Positions 22,507 through 31,213 of a stretch of 33,926 nt of DNA are shown here, piece by piece (position 1 is the first letter of the stretch; each line of letters opens with the position of its first letter). The position numbers and the translations under genes were made by a program. Source of the DNA: Bacillota bacterium (lineage in GTDB: Bacteria; Bacillota; Dethiobacteria; DTU022); NCBI GenBank assembly GCA_012800855.1, contig JAAZIN010000119.1, positions 1 to 33,926 of the forward strand, given 5' to 3'. Below the pieces are notes generated by a model, which was not told the DNA's origin, made no database searches, and saw only the letters and a list, made by a program, of their open reading frames with translations.

Positions 22507-24909
22507 GTGAATGATGTCATCACCGAGCGGGAAATAAAATCCCTTGAATTCGATACCATCCGGCGGAGGCTGGCCGGGCTGGCAGCCACCCCCATGGGGC
22601 GGGAGGCGGCGGAATCGCTCCTGCCCACCGCGGACCGGGAGATGGTGGAGCGGCTCCTGCAGGAGACGGAGGAGGGAAGGCTGCTCTGCGCCAGGAGTTC
22701 CTTTTCCCCGGCGGCCGTCGACGATATTACCCCCCTGGTGGCGCGCTCCGAAAAAGGGGGGCTGCTCCAGGGGAAGGAGCTGGCGGCCATAGGCAGGCTC
22801 ATCAAGGGGGTGCAGCGCTGCCGGCGCTTTTTCAAGGAGAGCAAGAATGCCGAAAGCTACCCCCTCCTGGCAGGGCTGGCCGCCCGGCTGGAGGGATGCG
22901 AGGCCCTGGGACGCGAGCTGGATCAGTCCGTCGATGCCGAGGGGGAGATCCTCGACAGCGCCTCTCCCCACCTGGCCGCGCTGCGCCGCCGCGAGCGGCG
23001 CCTGCAGGAGGCCATCCGCGAGAAGCTGGATTCCTACCTGCGGGATCCCGCCCAGCGCCGCCTGCTGCAGGAGCCGCTCATTACCATCCGCGGCAACCGC
23101 TTTGTCCTGCCGGTTAAGCAGGAATACCGCCAGCAGGTCAGCGGCGTGGTGCATGACCAGTCGGCCAGCGGGGCCACCCTCTTTATCGAGCCGCTGCCGG
23201 TGGTGCAGCTGCAGAACGAGCTCTCCGGCCTGCGCCACGAGATTGCCCGGGAAATTGAGCGCATCCTGCGGCAGCTCAGCAGCCGGGTGGCGGAATCTGC
23301 CGCCGCCCTGCGCAGCGACTGCGCGCTCTACGGCCGGCTGGACTTCATTATGGCCCGCGGCCGCCTCAGCCTGGAACAGAATGCCGCCCCGCCGCAGCTG
23401 CTGCTCCAGGGCGGCCCGCAGCTTTACCTGGAGCAGGCGCGCCACCCCCTCCTGGGCGCGGCGGCGGTTCCGCTGACGGTGTCCATGGATGAACACTGTC
23501 GCGTCCTGGTCATCACCGGCCCCAACACCGGGGGGAAAACGGTGACGCTGAAAACAATCGGCCTGCTGGCGATAATGGCCCAGTGCGGCCTCCACATCCC
23601 CGCGGAGCGCGGCAGCATCCTCTCCGTCTTTGATACCATCCGCGCCGATATCGGCGATGAGCAGAGCATAGAGCAGTCGCTGAGCACCTTCTCGGGGCAC
23701 CTGAAAAACATCATCTCCATCCTGGAGCAGCACGGCCCCGCCTCGCTGGCCCTCCTGGACGAGCTGGGGGCGGGCACCGACCCCTCCGAGGGAGCCTCCC
23801 TGGCCATGGCCATTCTCTCCGCGCTGGCCCGCAAGGGCGGGCTGACCGTGGCCACGACACACATCAACGAGCTGAAGCTCTTTGCCCAAGTGCAGGAGGG
23901 GATGCAGAACGCGGCCATGGAGTTTGACGAGGAGACGCTGGCCCCCACCTACCGGCTGCTGCAGGGGGTGCCCGGGCGGAGCAACGCCCTTGTCATCGCG
24001 GAGAAGCTGGGGCTCCCCCCGGAGGTGCTGGCCGAGGCGCGGGGCTACTTGACGCAGGGCCACGAGGACATTGAATCGGTCATTGCCAGCCTGGTGGGAG
24101 AGCGGCAGCGGCTGGCCCGGGAGAGCGACGAGGCCTCCGCGGAGCGGGCGCGGGCGGCGTCGCTGCGGCGCGAGCTGGAGGCGGAACGCGAGCAGCTGCG
24201 CGCGAAGCGGCAGAAGATCATCGAGGAGGCGCGCGCCGAGGCTCGCGCCCTGGTGCGGCGGGCCAGGCTGACGACGGAGGGGCTCATCCGCGAACTGCGC
24301 CGGCTGCATGCCGCCGGGGGTGGTCGCGAGGCGCTGGAGCGGACCGAGGAAGCCCGCCGCGAGCTGCAGCAGCTGCAGGGCGAGATCGAATCCGGGCTTG
24401 AAGTGGAGGAAGCTCCCGCCCTGCCCGCTGCCGAACTGGCCGTGGGGAAGACGGTATACGTGCAGAGCCTGCGGCAGAAGGGGGAGATCCTCGCCTTGTC
24501 CGGGGATGAGGCGCTGGTGCAGGTGGGCACGATGCGTGTGCACCTGCCGCAAAGCGAGCTCCGCCGCTGGGAGGGGCCCCCGGCCGAAAAGGAGCCGCCG
24601 GTGCGCATTTCCTACACCGTGAAGAAGGAGCTTGACATCCGGCCGGAGATCAACTTGCACGGCAAAACTGTGGAAGAGGCCATCCCTCTGGTGGATAAGT
24701 TTCTCGATGATGCCCTGTGGGCCGGGCTGGAGCAGGTCACGGTGATCCACGGCAAGGGGACAGGCAGGCTGAAGGAGGGGCTTCGCGCCTACCTGCGCGA
24801 TCACCCCCTGGTAAAATCGATGCGCAGCGGCGGGGTCGCGGAAGGCGGCAGCGGCGTTACCATCGTGACCCTTGTCGGCGGCCCCGGAACGGGAAGGCAG
24901 ATGAGCTAG
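22507..24909 (+). CDS. mutS2: endonuclease MutS2
   Basis: From GTG 22507 this is 800 residues. It lacks the mismatch-recognition domain of MutS and begins with the clamp/core region. The ATPase domain shows Walker A GPNTGGKT and Walker B LLDELGAGTDPSEG. A long coiled coil follows. The C-terminal Smr domain (INLHGKTVEEAIPLVDKFL, then VIHGKGTGRLKEGL) carries the nuclease activity. MutS2 is associated with suppression of recombination and, in Bacillus subtilis, with rescue of collided ribosomes. AAGGAG lies 13 nt upstream, somewhat far. It is the last strong member of the zapA-mutS2 run. Confidence 0.96.
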   Translation: MNDVITEREIKSLEFDTIRRRLAGLAATPMGREAAESLLPTADREMVERLLQETEEGRLLCARSSFSPAAVDDITPLVARSEKGGLLQGKELAAIGRLIKGVQRCRRFFKESKNAESYPLLAGLAARLEGCEALGRELDQSVDAEGEILDSASPHLAALRRRERRLQEAIREKLDSYLRDPAQRRLLQEPLITIRGNRFVLPVKQEYRQQVSGVVHDQSASGATLFIEPLPVVQLQNELSGLRHEIAREIERILRQLSSRVAESAAALRSDCALYGRLDFIMARGRLSLEQNAAPPQLLLQGGPQLYLEQARHPLLGAAAVPLTVSMDEHCRVLVITGPNTGGKTVTLKTIGLLAIMAQCGLHIPAERGSILSVFDTIRADIGDEQSIEQSLSTFSGHLKNIISILEQHGPASLALLDELGAGTDPSEGASLAMAILSALARKGGLTVATTHINELKLFAQVQEGMQNAAMEFDEETLAPTYRLLQGVPGRSNALVIAEKLGLPPEVLAEARGYLTQGHEDIESVIASLVGERQRLARESDEASAERARAASLRRELEAEREQLRAKRQKIIEEARAEARALVRRARLTTEGLIRELRRLHAAGGGREALERTEEARRELQQLQGEIESGLEVEEAPALPAAELAVGKTVYVQSLRQKGEILALSGDEALVQVGTMRVHLPQSELRRWEGPPAEKEPPVRISYTVKKELDIRPEINLHGKTVEEAIPLVDKFLDDALWAGLEQVTVIHGKGTGRLKEGLRAYLRDHPLVKSMRSGGVAEGGSGVTIVTLVGGPGTGRQMS

Positions 24910-24939
24910 AGGAGCTCCTTGCAATTTGGCTTGCACAGT

Positions 24940-24958
24940 GCTGCCCTTTGGGGGCAGC
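24940..24958 (+). terminator. hairpin after mutS2, weak terminator candidate
   Basis: GCTGCCC (24940-24946) pairs with GGGCAGC (24952-24958) across a 5-nt loop. C-rich sequence follows in place of a T-run, so termination would be partial. A perfect palindrome AGGAGCTCCT lies just upstream (about 24910-24919). Confidence 0.35.
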
Positions 24959-25031
24959 CCCCTTTCCAGGCCATGCCTTGTGGACCCAAAACCCAATATT
25001 CTATGCCGGCCCAGGACGTGGGGGATTTAAA

Positions 25032-25313
25032 TTGGAGAAGCGCGAGCTGGAGAAGCTGCTTTTAACGCTGCTGGAGCCGGGAGTTTATAAGACCACCTCC
25101 CAGCTGGTGCAGGAATTCCGCATGGAGTTTCCCCGTGCCTGGCGTGAGCTGGAGAGGGAGGGGCGGCGCCTTTACGGCAGCAGCTGCGGCGCTTACCAGC
25201 AGCCGGCAACGCGGATTGCCCAGGCCCTTTTCAACCTTCCCCCAGGAAAATGTCTCTGCCGGCGGGAGGGCAATAGCTACAGCTGGAGCGCCCCCCCGCC
25301 GGAGGGTGAATAA
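25032..25313 (+). CDS. small conserved-looking protein of unknown function
   Basis: The most likely start is TTG 25032, with GGGGGAT upstream, giving 93 residues. The same frame is open further upstream but overlaps mutS2 out of frame. It starts MEKRELEKLLLTLLEPGVYK. A winged-helix-like stretch (TTSQLVQEFRMEFPRAWREL) follows, then LYGSSCGAYQQPATRIAQAL. Cysteines at SSCG and KCLCRR could bind metal. The balance of residues looks like a real protein and not an antisense shadow. I do not recognise the family. It follows mutS2 in the same direction. Confidence 0.6.
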   Translation: MEKRELEKLLLTLLEPGVYKTTSQLVQEFRMEFPRAWRELEREGRRLYGSSCGAYQQPATRIAQALFNLPPGKCLCRREGNSYSWSAPPPEGE

Positions 25314-25395
25314 ATAGATGGGGTATTACAGGTACAAGCCTGAAGGGTGTGCTTACATGCCACCTGGAAAAAGGATTCCCGCACCGGCTCCGGCT

Positions 25396-26340
25396 TTACT
25401 GGACTTGCAGGATATTGGCCTCAATGGACTGCTTGCTGAAAATTGCCAGCGACCAGCGGCCCTGCCCCAGCGTGATTTTGCCGGAGGCCCCTTGATACGG
25501 CCCCCTGCCGGGATCCTCTTCAGAAGTATATTCCCAGCCGGCGTTGCCGGTTAGGCTTTCCCTTGACCAGCTCACCGAGCCGGAGAGGATTATATCAAGA
25601 TGGGGAACCAGGTTCACCCGCACCGGCCCTTCACTGGCCACGGACCAGGGCGCAGTCAGGGCATCGAGATTTAATTTAATGTCATCTTCGTAGCCGGAGC
25701 AGGAAAGCTCCAGGGCCAGGTGGTGGGGAATAAAAATGGCCCTGCCCGAGCTGCCCCTGCTGCTCCTGAAGATATTCCCATGCCCGGGCACGGGGTTTAT
25801 CTGGATGTAAAGCTTATCCCCCACCTTCTTCACCTCGGCTTCAGCCTCTTTGGCCAACTCGCGGGCCGCTTCGGCGGAAGGGGCCATTATGGTGGCCTGT
25901 CCAAGGATGGTGAGCTTATCGCCGGAGATGGTGTGCAATTCGAGGTTGCTGCCGCGGGCTGAAAGGATCAGCTTTTTTACCCCGGCAAGGTCGATCTCCT
26001 GATCCGGGATGGTGCAGGAGTGCTCGGCGATGGAGAGGGCCTCCCGGACTTCAGGGATCACGCCGGTGTAAGAAAGGGCATAGGTTGCCAGGCAGAAAAC
26101 GATGAGGACCGCCACCAGCACTATGGACCAGCCGTCGTATTTGAGCTTAAACTGCAGTTTTGGGGTCAACAAGCTTGCCGCTATGATCTCGGCTCCCAGC
26201 AGGATGAGTGCTAGCGGCCACCAGTTGAGCACAAGCTCCAGGGATCGGGAGGCACCGCCGAAAGGTTCGATGAGCAGCCCCACGCCCAGGAGCACCAGGA
26301 TCAAGCCCATGGAGAAAGAGCCAACGCGCCACTGCCTCAT
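25396..26340 (-). CDS. membrane protein with LiaF-like N-terminus and DUF4097-like C-terminal domain
   Basis: This 314-residue protein has ATG 26340 preceded by GGAGGAG. Three hydrophobic segments are visible (about residues 9-26, 36-58 and 72-92). The pattern GLILVLLGVGLLI...WWPLALILLGAEII is the DUF5668/LiaI-LiaF-like transmembrane motif. After the third segment comes a beta-rich extracytoplasmic region in which ISGDKLTILG, LELSCSGYEDDIKL and VNLVPHLDIILSGS resemble the beta-helix repeats of DUF4097/adhesin-like domains. LiaF-type proteins modulate cell-envelope stress signalling. It is last in a four-gene operon headed by an ECF sigma factor, 3 bp after the previous gene. Function beyond envelope association is inferred. 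Confidence 0.75.
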   Translation of the reverse strand: MRQWRVGSFSMGLILVLLGVGLLIEPFGGASRSLELVLNWWPLALILLGAEIIAASLLTPKLQFKLKYDGWSIVLVAVLIVFCLATYALSYTGVIPEVREALSIAEHSCTIPDQEIDLAGVKKLILSARGSNLELHTISGDKLTILGQATIMAPSAEAARELAKEAEAEVKKVGDKLYIQINPVPGHGNIFRSSRGSSGRAIFIPHHLALELSCSGYEDDIKLNLDALTAPWSVASEGPVRVNLVPHLDIILSGSVSWSRESLTGNAGWEYTSEEDPGRGPYQGASGKITLGQGRWSLAIFSKQSIEANILQVQ

Positions 26341-26343
26341 CGT

Positions 26344-26928
26344 CTACTCCTCCTCCTGCAGCGATGTCCCCGGAGCAGGAGCGGGGCTGCTTTCCGGCGG
26401 CAGCGGCTGCCGGGGGGCGTGTTTTTCATGCCCCGTCAATGAGGAGCTTGGCTGTCGCATCTTTTCGCCCTGCAGCCGGGGCAGCGGAATGGGCTTGCCC
26501 CAGGCCAGGCGGATGCCGCCGGCGATAAACAGCAGCGCCACCAGGGATGAGGTGATTAAGCGCAGCGTCTGGTAGGTGAAATACTCCAGCAGCAGGGGTA
26601 CGGCCAGCCTGTTTAAGAGAATCAGGCCTCCGATGATGATAAGGCCGATCCCGACCAGCCGCTGTTTTTCATAGTTCCAGATAAAGGGCTCCTCTGCCGG
26701 GCCGGGCGGCTCCCGGTCATAGCACTGCAGGGCATCGAAGAGGCTGTAAAACCAGATCACCGGCAGCAAATAGGTGAACAGGGATAGACCCACCCAGTCC
26801 ATGAGAAAGATGGTCAGGAAGAAGGCGAGCATGAACAAGAGACCTCTCTGCATCCAGCCCAGGTACATGTGCCCCACCCCCGGTAGCGCCGAGAGGATGA
26901 TCGTGGCCAGCTTGCTTTTTTTGGGCAT
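26344..26928 (-). CDS. multi-pass membrane protein, TM2-like
   Basis: This 194-residue protein has ATG 26928 with AAGGAGG upstream. It opens with a short basic end and LSALPGVGHMYLGWMQRGLL, the PG-x-GH-x-YLG-x-x-x-RG pattern of TM2-like small membrane proteins. It continues with hydrophobic segments at roughly 30-50, 52-68, 92-110 and 120-142. The C-terminal 45 residues are proline-, serine- and glutamate-rich and probably disordered. Start and stop lie within 2-4 bp of the neighbours, so it is cotranscribed with the sigma/anti-sigma pair. Its role is unknown; position suggests a part in envelope sensing. Confidence 0.75.
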   Translation of the reverse strand: MPKKSKLATIILSALPGVGHMYLGWMQRGLLFMLAFFLTIFLMDWVGLSLFTYLLPVIWFYSLFDALQCYDREPPGPAEEPFIWNYEKQRLVGIGLIIIGGLILLNRLAVPLLLEYFTYQTLRLITSSLVALLFIAGGIRLAWGKPIPLPRLQGEKMRQPSSSLTGHEKHAPRQPLPPESSPAPAPGTSLQEEE

Positions 26929-26930
26929 GC

Positions 26931-27386
26931 TTATTCCTCCTTGCTTTGGCGTAATTTTTCAAGCTGTGTGCGGGCGTTCTCCAGGAGACGGCCGGCATCC
27001 CACTGAACCGTCTTCTCGATGGCCCGGGGGATTTGCCCCGTCTCCGCAAGAATGCCGGGGAGTTCCCTGGCGCAGAGGTCGAAGATGCCGCTGCTCATTA
27101 AGACCAGGGTGATTGCCGCGGCGACGGCATAGTTGGCCAGGGAGCGGGAGCGCTGTTTTTTGTAGGCCTGCCACCTTCTGGACCTGATCATCTCTTTAAC
27201 CCGGTCGCTGAAATCCGGGGGCAGCAGCAGCTCGGCCAGGAGAGCATCCTGCTCCGTCCCCGCGTCGAGGTATCTTTGCAGGCAGAGGTCGCATGAAGCA
27301 AGGTGCTCTTCCATGAGGCGGCGCTCCTCCTCGCCGATGCGGTTTTGCCGGTATAAAAGCCATGCCCGGCCATGGTAATGTTTCAC
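26931..27386 (-). CDS. anti-sigma factor with zinc-finger (zf-HC2-like) domain
   Basis: From GTG 27386 this is 151 residues. The start lies one base after the sigma-factor stop and uses GGGAGGGG inside that gene. The N-terminal domain has the anti-sigma zinc motif H28-x3-C32-x2-C35 (EEHLASCDLC). One transmembrane segment follows at about 84-104 (NYAVAAAITLVLMSSGIF). A C-terminal outside domain of about 45 residues follows. This is the layout of RsiW-type anti-sigma factors, which hold the ECF sigma factor at the membrane until proteolysis releases it. Coupling to the sigma gene supports the pairing. The triggering signal is unknown. Confidence 0.88.
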   Translation of the reverse strand: MKHYHGRAWLLYRQNRIGEEERRLMEEHLASCDLCLQRYLDAGTEQDALLAELLLPPDFSDRVKEMIRSRRWQAYKKQRSRSLANYAVAAAITLVLMSSGIFDLCARELPGILAETGQIPRAIEKTVQWDAGRLLENARTQLEKLRQSKEE

Positions 27387-27387
27387 T

Positions 27388-27924
27388 TTACAGCCCCTCC
27401 CTGCATTTGTTCTTCAGCAGCATCCGGGCCCGGTAGAGCCGGGACTCCACCGTTTTTATGCTGACCCCCGCTTCCTTGGCCAGCTGGCGGTAGCTTTTCC
27501 CCTCCAGGAAGTAGCCGGTGATGGTGGCGCGGTAGGGCGGGGGCAGGTCCCGCAGGAGCGCGGCCAGCCGCCCTGCTGCCGCCCGGCGGAGATATTCTTC
27601 TTCCGCCGAGAGGGCCGTGGTGCTGTCCATGTCTCCCGGAGAGTGGTGAAGAAGCTCTCTGCTGCGCCGCTCCTGCTGCCTGCGCCAGTCGATGGCCTTG
27701 CGGGTGGCGATGCGGGCCAGCCAGAATTTCAGGTTGCCGCCGCGGTAGCCGGGAAGAGAGCGGTAGATCTGCCAGAAAGCTTCCTGCAGCACATCCTGAG
27801 CATCGCTGGGATCGCGGACAATGGGCAGGATTGCGGCCATGAGGTAGCCTTTAAACTGTTCGATGAGATCAGCAAAGGCTTCTTCATCGCCGGCCGCGGC
27901 TCTCTCGATCCATCCAGGTTCCAA
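27388..27924 (-). CDS. ECF-type RNA polymerase sigma factor
   Basis: I chose TTG 27924, which follows AAAGGAGGAG by about 6 nt, giving 178 residues. The frame stays open to 28044, but that extension overlaps repeat-like sequence and carries no family similarity. Region 2 contains DAQDVLQEAFWQIYRSL and KFWLARIATRKAIDW. Region 4 contains LPPPYRATITGYFLEGKSY and the helix-turn-helix LAKEAGVSIKTVESRLYRAR. It would direct RNA polymerase to a small regulon and is likely held by the anti-sigma factor encoded next. It lies downstream of the PBP gene in the same direction, so some read-through is possible. Confidence 0.92.
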   Translation of the reverse strand: MEPGWIERAAAGDEEAFADLIEQFKGYLMAAILPIVRDPSDAQDVLQEAFWQIYRSLPGYRGGNLKFWLARIATRKAIDWRRQQERRSRELLHHSPGDMDSTTALSAEEEYLRRAAAGRLAALLRDLPPPYRATITGYFLEGKSYRQLAKEAGVSIKTVESRLYRARMLLKNKCREGL

Positions 27925-28004
27925 ACGCTCTCCTCCTTTGTTCTCCCTTATATAAGACGGTGCAAAGCGGGCGAACCCTGCAGCTGGAAAACCCTCTGTA
28001 GGCA

Positions 28005-28033
28005 TGTCGTCCTGGGCGAAGCGCGGGCCCTCC
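28005..28033. repeat. degenerate copy of a widespread dispersed repeat
   Basis: The stretch TGTCGTCCTGGGCGAAGCGC and the bases after it closely resemble the GTCATCCTGAGCGAAGCG-type repeat found between genes in many bacterial genomes (recalled, not searched). A second, inverted relative lies at 33657-33684. It falls between the PBP and sigma-factor genes. Confidence 0.5.
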
Positions 28034-28056
28034 AGGCCGTCCAACCGTCAAACAGC

Positions 28057-28084
28057 ATAAAGGGCTGCCCATCTGGACAGCCCT
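28057..28084 (-). terminator. hairpin after the PBP gene, probable weak terminator
   Basis: On the minus strand AGGGCTG (28084-28078) pairs with CAGCCCT (28067-28061). A short TTTAT follows. It lies 30 bp after the PBP stop and before the sigma gene, so it may separate the two transcripts incompletely. Confidence 0.45.
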
Positions 28085-28113
28085 CTTGAAGCACTGTGAT
28101 TCCCCAAAATGTC

Positions 28114-31100
28114 TCACGGCCAGGCTTTACCCTGGGCTGCTACGAGGCGTCCCAGGGAGGCAGAGAGGAAGTCGCGCAGGCGATCCAGGTCCCAGTCCCA
28201 GTCAAAAAACCTGTTGCTGTTCTCTTTTTCTCCGCCGTTGCCGGGAACGTTGATGGAAGCTTTTGCCGAGGCCAAGGGCTGGCCGCCGGCCAAGGCGACG
28301 ACTTCATAGCTATACCTTTGACCCGGCTGGACATCGGCATCTTCACAGTAGTATTGCCCGCCCGCGCTAACGGTGCAGATGGGGTCGTTGGGCTTGTCGC
28401 CGCGATAGACGCGGAATTCATCCGCCATGAGGCCCGCCTGCACCTCCCACGTGATCATTACGCGCCCCTCTCCGTAGTTCAGGCGCAGCGTGAGCGGCTT
28501 ACCCTGGGGCTGTTCCGGCACCGTTACCTCCACCGAGGCCGGCTGGGAGCGGCTGCCATGCTGGTTAAAGGCATATATGGTGTAGACATATGTACCCGGC
28601 GGCACATTTCTATCGCGGTAGGATTTATCATTTTTTCTCGCCCTGGCAATTAGCTCCGCTTCAGTGCCGCTGTCGTCTTTAAGCTGGCGGTAGATAAGAA
28701 ATCCTTCCGGCGTTTCGCCGCCGTATTCCCAGGACAGCTCCACCTGACCCCCTACAGGATTGGCGGTGAAGTATAAGAATGCTCCGGGATATTCACCGTG
28801 GATGTCGCAGGTTTCTTCAGGCGGCATTTCCGCGGCATCCAGCGGCTTGCGCCCGGCTCCCCTGGGCCATCTTCCGTCGGTGACAATAAACTCCGGCCGG
28901 TTGAATCGAATCTCCTTAACCACCTGGTCGGGGGGGCAGTGCTCCCCGGCCAGGAGTCCCGAGGCCTGGCAGATGTCTACCTCCACGTGCAGGTCACAGG
29001 TCAGGTTGGGCGCATGATTTCTCAGGAAGTAGTCGGCCGTTACCGTTCCTGCTTGGCGGCAGAGATCGGTAGGCCGGAGGCCGGATTTTGTGCACACCTC
29101 CACCCGGACCACTCCCGAGGGCGGCGAGGGGAAGTTTTCCAGTGGCAGCGTCTTGAATACCTCTCTGAACACTTCGCGCAGTATGCCGGAGGACCAGTTC
29201 CAGCCGCTGACAATCTTCCCCATGTCCTTGATGTCGTAGCCCATCCAAAAGGTGGCCACGATATTCGGGGCATAGGCTGCCAGGTAGATGTCCCGGGCAT
29301 CATCAGTGGTCCCCGTTTTGGCGGCGAGGGGCCGGCCCAGTCCCGAGAGTCCCCTGGCGGTGGTGGAGGTGACCACGTCCCGCAGGATGCTGGTGGTGAT
29401 GAATACCGCCTCGCGGGAAAGCACCTGCTCCGGCTCGGCCTTGTGCTCGTAGATAACATTGCCGTTGCGATCCTCGATGCGCCGCACGGTATGGAGCGGC
29501 ATCTTCACCCCGTTGTTGGCGAAGACGGCGTAGGCCTGGGCCATCTCCAGCGCGGTTACCTCGCGGGAGCCGATGGCCCAGCTGGGCACGGGGTTATTTT
29601 CCTGGGGGTTGTAGGTGGAGAGGCCCATCCGGTAAGCCTGCCTTGCGCCTTCCTGCAGCCCGGTGTGCTCCGTGTATGCCCTGATCGCAGGGATGTTGTA
29701 CGACCAGGCAAGGGCGCGGCGGACGGTGACCATGCCCTGGAAGTTGCCGGCGTAGTTTTCCGGCCGCCAGCCCTGCGGCCCGATGAGCGGAGAATCATCC
29801 AGCACCGAACCGGCCCCCAGGAGGCCCTTTTCAAAAGCGGGGCTGTAAGCGATTACCGGCTTGATCGCCGAACCGGGCTGGCGCGGGCTTAGGAAGCGCA
29901 GCAGTTCATTCCGGTTCTTGCTGTACTCCCGGCCGCCTCCCAGGGCCAGGACCTCGCCGGTTTTGGGATCGGCCAGCACCAGCGCCGACTGCGGCTGGGG
30001 GATGCCGTTTTCCTCGTCAATGTAGGCATTGGGATAATCGGAAGGCAGCCGGCCGTTGTTGGCCTTAACCGCCTCGCGCAGCTTGGGCATGTTGATGTAG
30101 ATGGTGCGAGGGTAGAGTTCGGCGCGGTTAAGCACCTTTTCCACGTGGGCCTGGTATTCCGGGCTCAGGGTGGTAAAGACCTTGAGCCCGCCGTTGTAGA
30201 TGACCTCGTAAGCATCCTCCACGGTTCCGATTTCAGGCAAATCCGTGAGGATATCGATGAGCTCGTGATGGACCACGTAATCGATGAAGTAAGGGTACGG
30301 GTACGTGACGGGTTTCGGCTCGGCGAATTCTAGCTCCTCGGCGATAGCCGCCTGGTAGTCCTCCTCGCTGATGTAGCCCAGGCGCTTCATGTTACCGAGC
30401 ACCAGCTTCATCCGGTTGATGGATCTCTCTTCGTCGTAGAAGGGATTGTCGTATTCGGGCAGGCGGACGATTCCGGCCAGCAGGGCTGATTCAGCTAGGC
30501 TAAGCTCATCGATGCTCTTGTCAAAATAGAAGCGGGCGGCCGCCTCCACCCCGTAGACGCCATGGCCGAAACAGATCCGGTTCAGGTACATCTCTAAGAT
30601 TTCTTTCTTGCTGTAAATGCGCTCCAGCTGCAAGGACAGCCAGATTTCCTGGACCTTGCGCTGGATCCTCTTCCCTGGGTCAAGCATGGCATTGCGGATC
30701 AACTGCTGGGTAATAGTGCTGGCGCCCTGGGCATAGCTCCCTTCACGGATATTGACCAGCACGGCGCGTGCGAGACCCATCAGGTCCACACCCTTGTGCC
30801 TGAAAAAACGCTCGTCCTCTATGGCGATAAAGGCATTCTGAAGCTGCTCCGGGATCTCTTCAATGGGAACGATGACCCGCTTTTCGGCAGCATGAAGCTG
30901 GGCTATTTCGCGGTCTTCACGGTCGAAAATGTAAGACGCCTCCACCGCTTCCAGGGCGGCCGGATCCAGCTTGGGCGCGGAAGCGGCATAGCTTATGAGC
31001 ACGCCGGCAACACCGAGGCCCGTGACCGCAACCAGGATGAGGATTACCAGGGCTGTTATCTTAAGAGTTTTCCGATTAATTTTCAACTTCGGAAACCGAT

Positions 31101-31164
31101 GCTTTTTATCTTCTTTATCAGCGCCTTTCCGAGAACTGCTCAACGGGACCTTTTTCTCAGCCAC
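28114..31164 (-). CDS. class A penicillin-binding protein (PBP1A type) with fibronectin-like C-terminal domains
   Basis: From GTG 31164 this is 1016 residues, longer than most class A PBPs. Layout: a basic cytoplasmic tail, one membrane segment (about 34-58), a GT51 glycosyltransferase domain with EDERFFRHKGVD, GASTITQQ and RKVQE, then a transpeptidase domain with the SxxK motif SAIK, SYN and KTG(TT). A cysteine-containing linker follows (VCTKSGLRPTDLC). Two fibronectin type III-like modules make up about residues 775-960. Both enzymatic sites look intact, so it should polymerise and crosslink peptidoglycan outside the membrane. The end is rich in W, D and R. It has an extended -10 promoter upstream and lies before the sigma-factor operon in the same direction. 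Confidence 0.95.
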   Translation of the reverse strand: MAEKKVPLSSSRKGADKEDKKHRFPKLKINRKTLKITALVILILVAVTGLGVAGVLISYAASAPKLDPAALEAVEASYIFDREDREIAQLHAAEKRVIVPIEEIPEQLQNAFIAIEDERFFRHKGVDLMGLARAVLVNIREGSYAQGASTITQQLIRNAMLDPGKRIQRKVQEIWLSLQLERIYSKKEILEMYLNRICFGHGVYGVEAAARFYFDKSIDELSLAESALLAGIVRLPEYDNPFYDEERSINRMKLVLGNMKRLGYISEEDYQAAIAEELEFAEPKPVTYPYPYFIDYVVHHELIDILTDLPEIGTVEDAYEVIYNGGLKVFTTLSPEYQAHVEKVLNRAELYPRTIYINMPKLREAVKANNGRLPSDYPNAYIDEENGIPQPQSALVLADPKTGEVLALGGGREYSKNRNELLRFLSPRQPGSAIKPVIAYSPAFEKGLLGAGSVLDDSPLIGPQGWRPENYAGNFQGMVTVRRALAWSYNIPAIRAYTEHTGLQEGARQAYRMGLSTYNPQENNPVPSWAIGSREVTALEMAQAYAVFANNGVKMPLHTVRRIEDRNGNVIYEHKAEPEQVLSREAVFITTSILRDVVTSTTARGLSGLGRPLAAKTGTTDDARDIYLAAYAPNIVATFWMGYDIKDMGKIVSGWNWSSGILREVFREVFKTLPLENFPSPPSGVVRVEVCTKSGLRPTDLCRQAGTVTADYFLRNHAPNLTCDLHVEVDICQASGLLAGEHCPPDQVVKEIRFNRPEFIVTDGRWPRGAGRKPLDAAEMPPEETCDIHGEYPGAFLYFTANPVGGQVELSWEYGGETPEGFLIYRQLKDDSGTEAELIARARKNDKSYRDRNVPPGTYVYTIYAFNQHGSRSQPASVEVTVPEQPQGKPLTLRLNYGEGRVMITWEVQAGLMADEFRVYRGDKPNDPICTVSAGGQYYCEDADVQPGQRYSYEVVALAGGQPLASAKASINVPGNGGEKENSNRFFDWDWDLDRLRDFLSASLGRLVAAQGKAWP

Positions 31165-31204
31165 TCTTGGCGCGCCTCCTCTCGGCTTCGATCTTGGTAA
31201 AAGT

Positions 31205-31213
31205 ATTATAGCA
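31205..31213 (-). promoter_or_regulatory. extended -10 promoter for the PBP gene
   Basis: On the minus strand TGCTATAAT gives a perfect -10 with the TGn extension, about 40 bp before the GTG start. No good -35 is seen at the right distance. Confidence 0.6.

Noticed and set aside
22486-24996. 836-codon minus-strand open frame opposite mutS2
   Set aside because: It is composed of H/Q/G/R/L-rich sequence typical of the complement of a GC-rich gene, and the plus strand encodes a complete MutS2.
25318-25554. 78-codon plus-strand open frame
   Set aside because: Mostly antisense to the end of the LiaF-like gene, with no ribosome binding site or domain signal.
27925-28044. N-terminal extension of the sigma factor
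   Set aside because: The extra residues derive from the dispersed repeat at 28005-28033, and TTG 27924 has the only strong ribosome binding site.
28798-29892. 364-codon plus-strand open frame inside the PBP gene
   Set aside because: Antisense of the PBP transpeptidase region; no domain signal.
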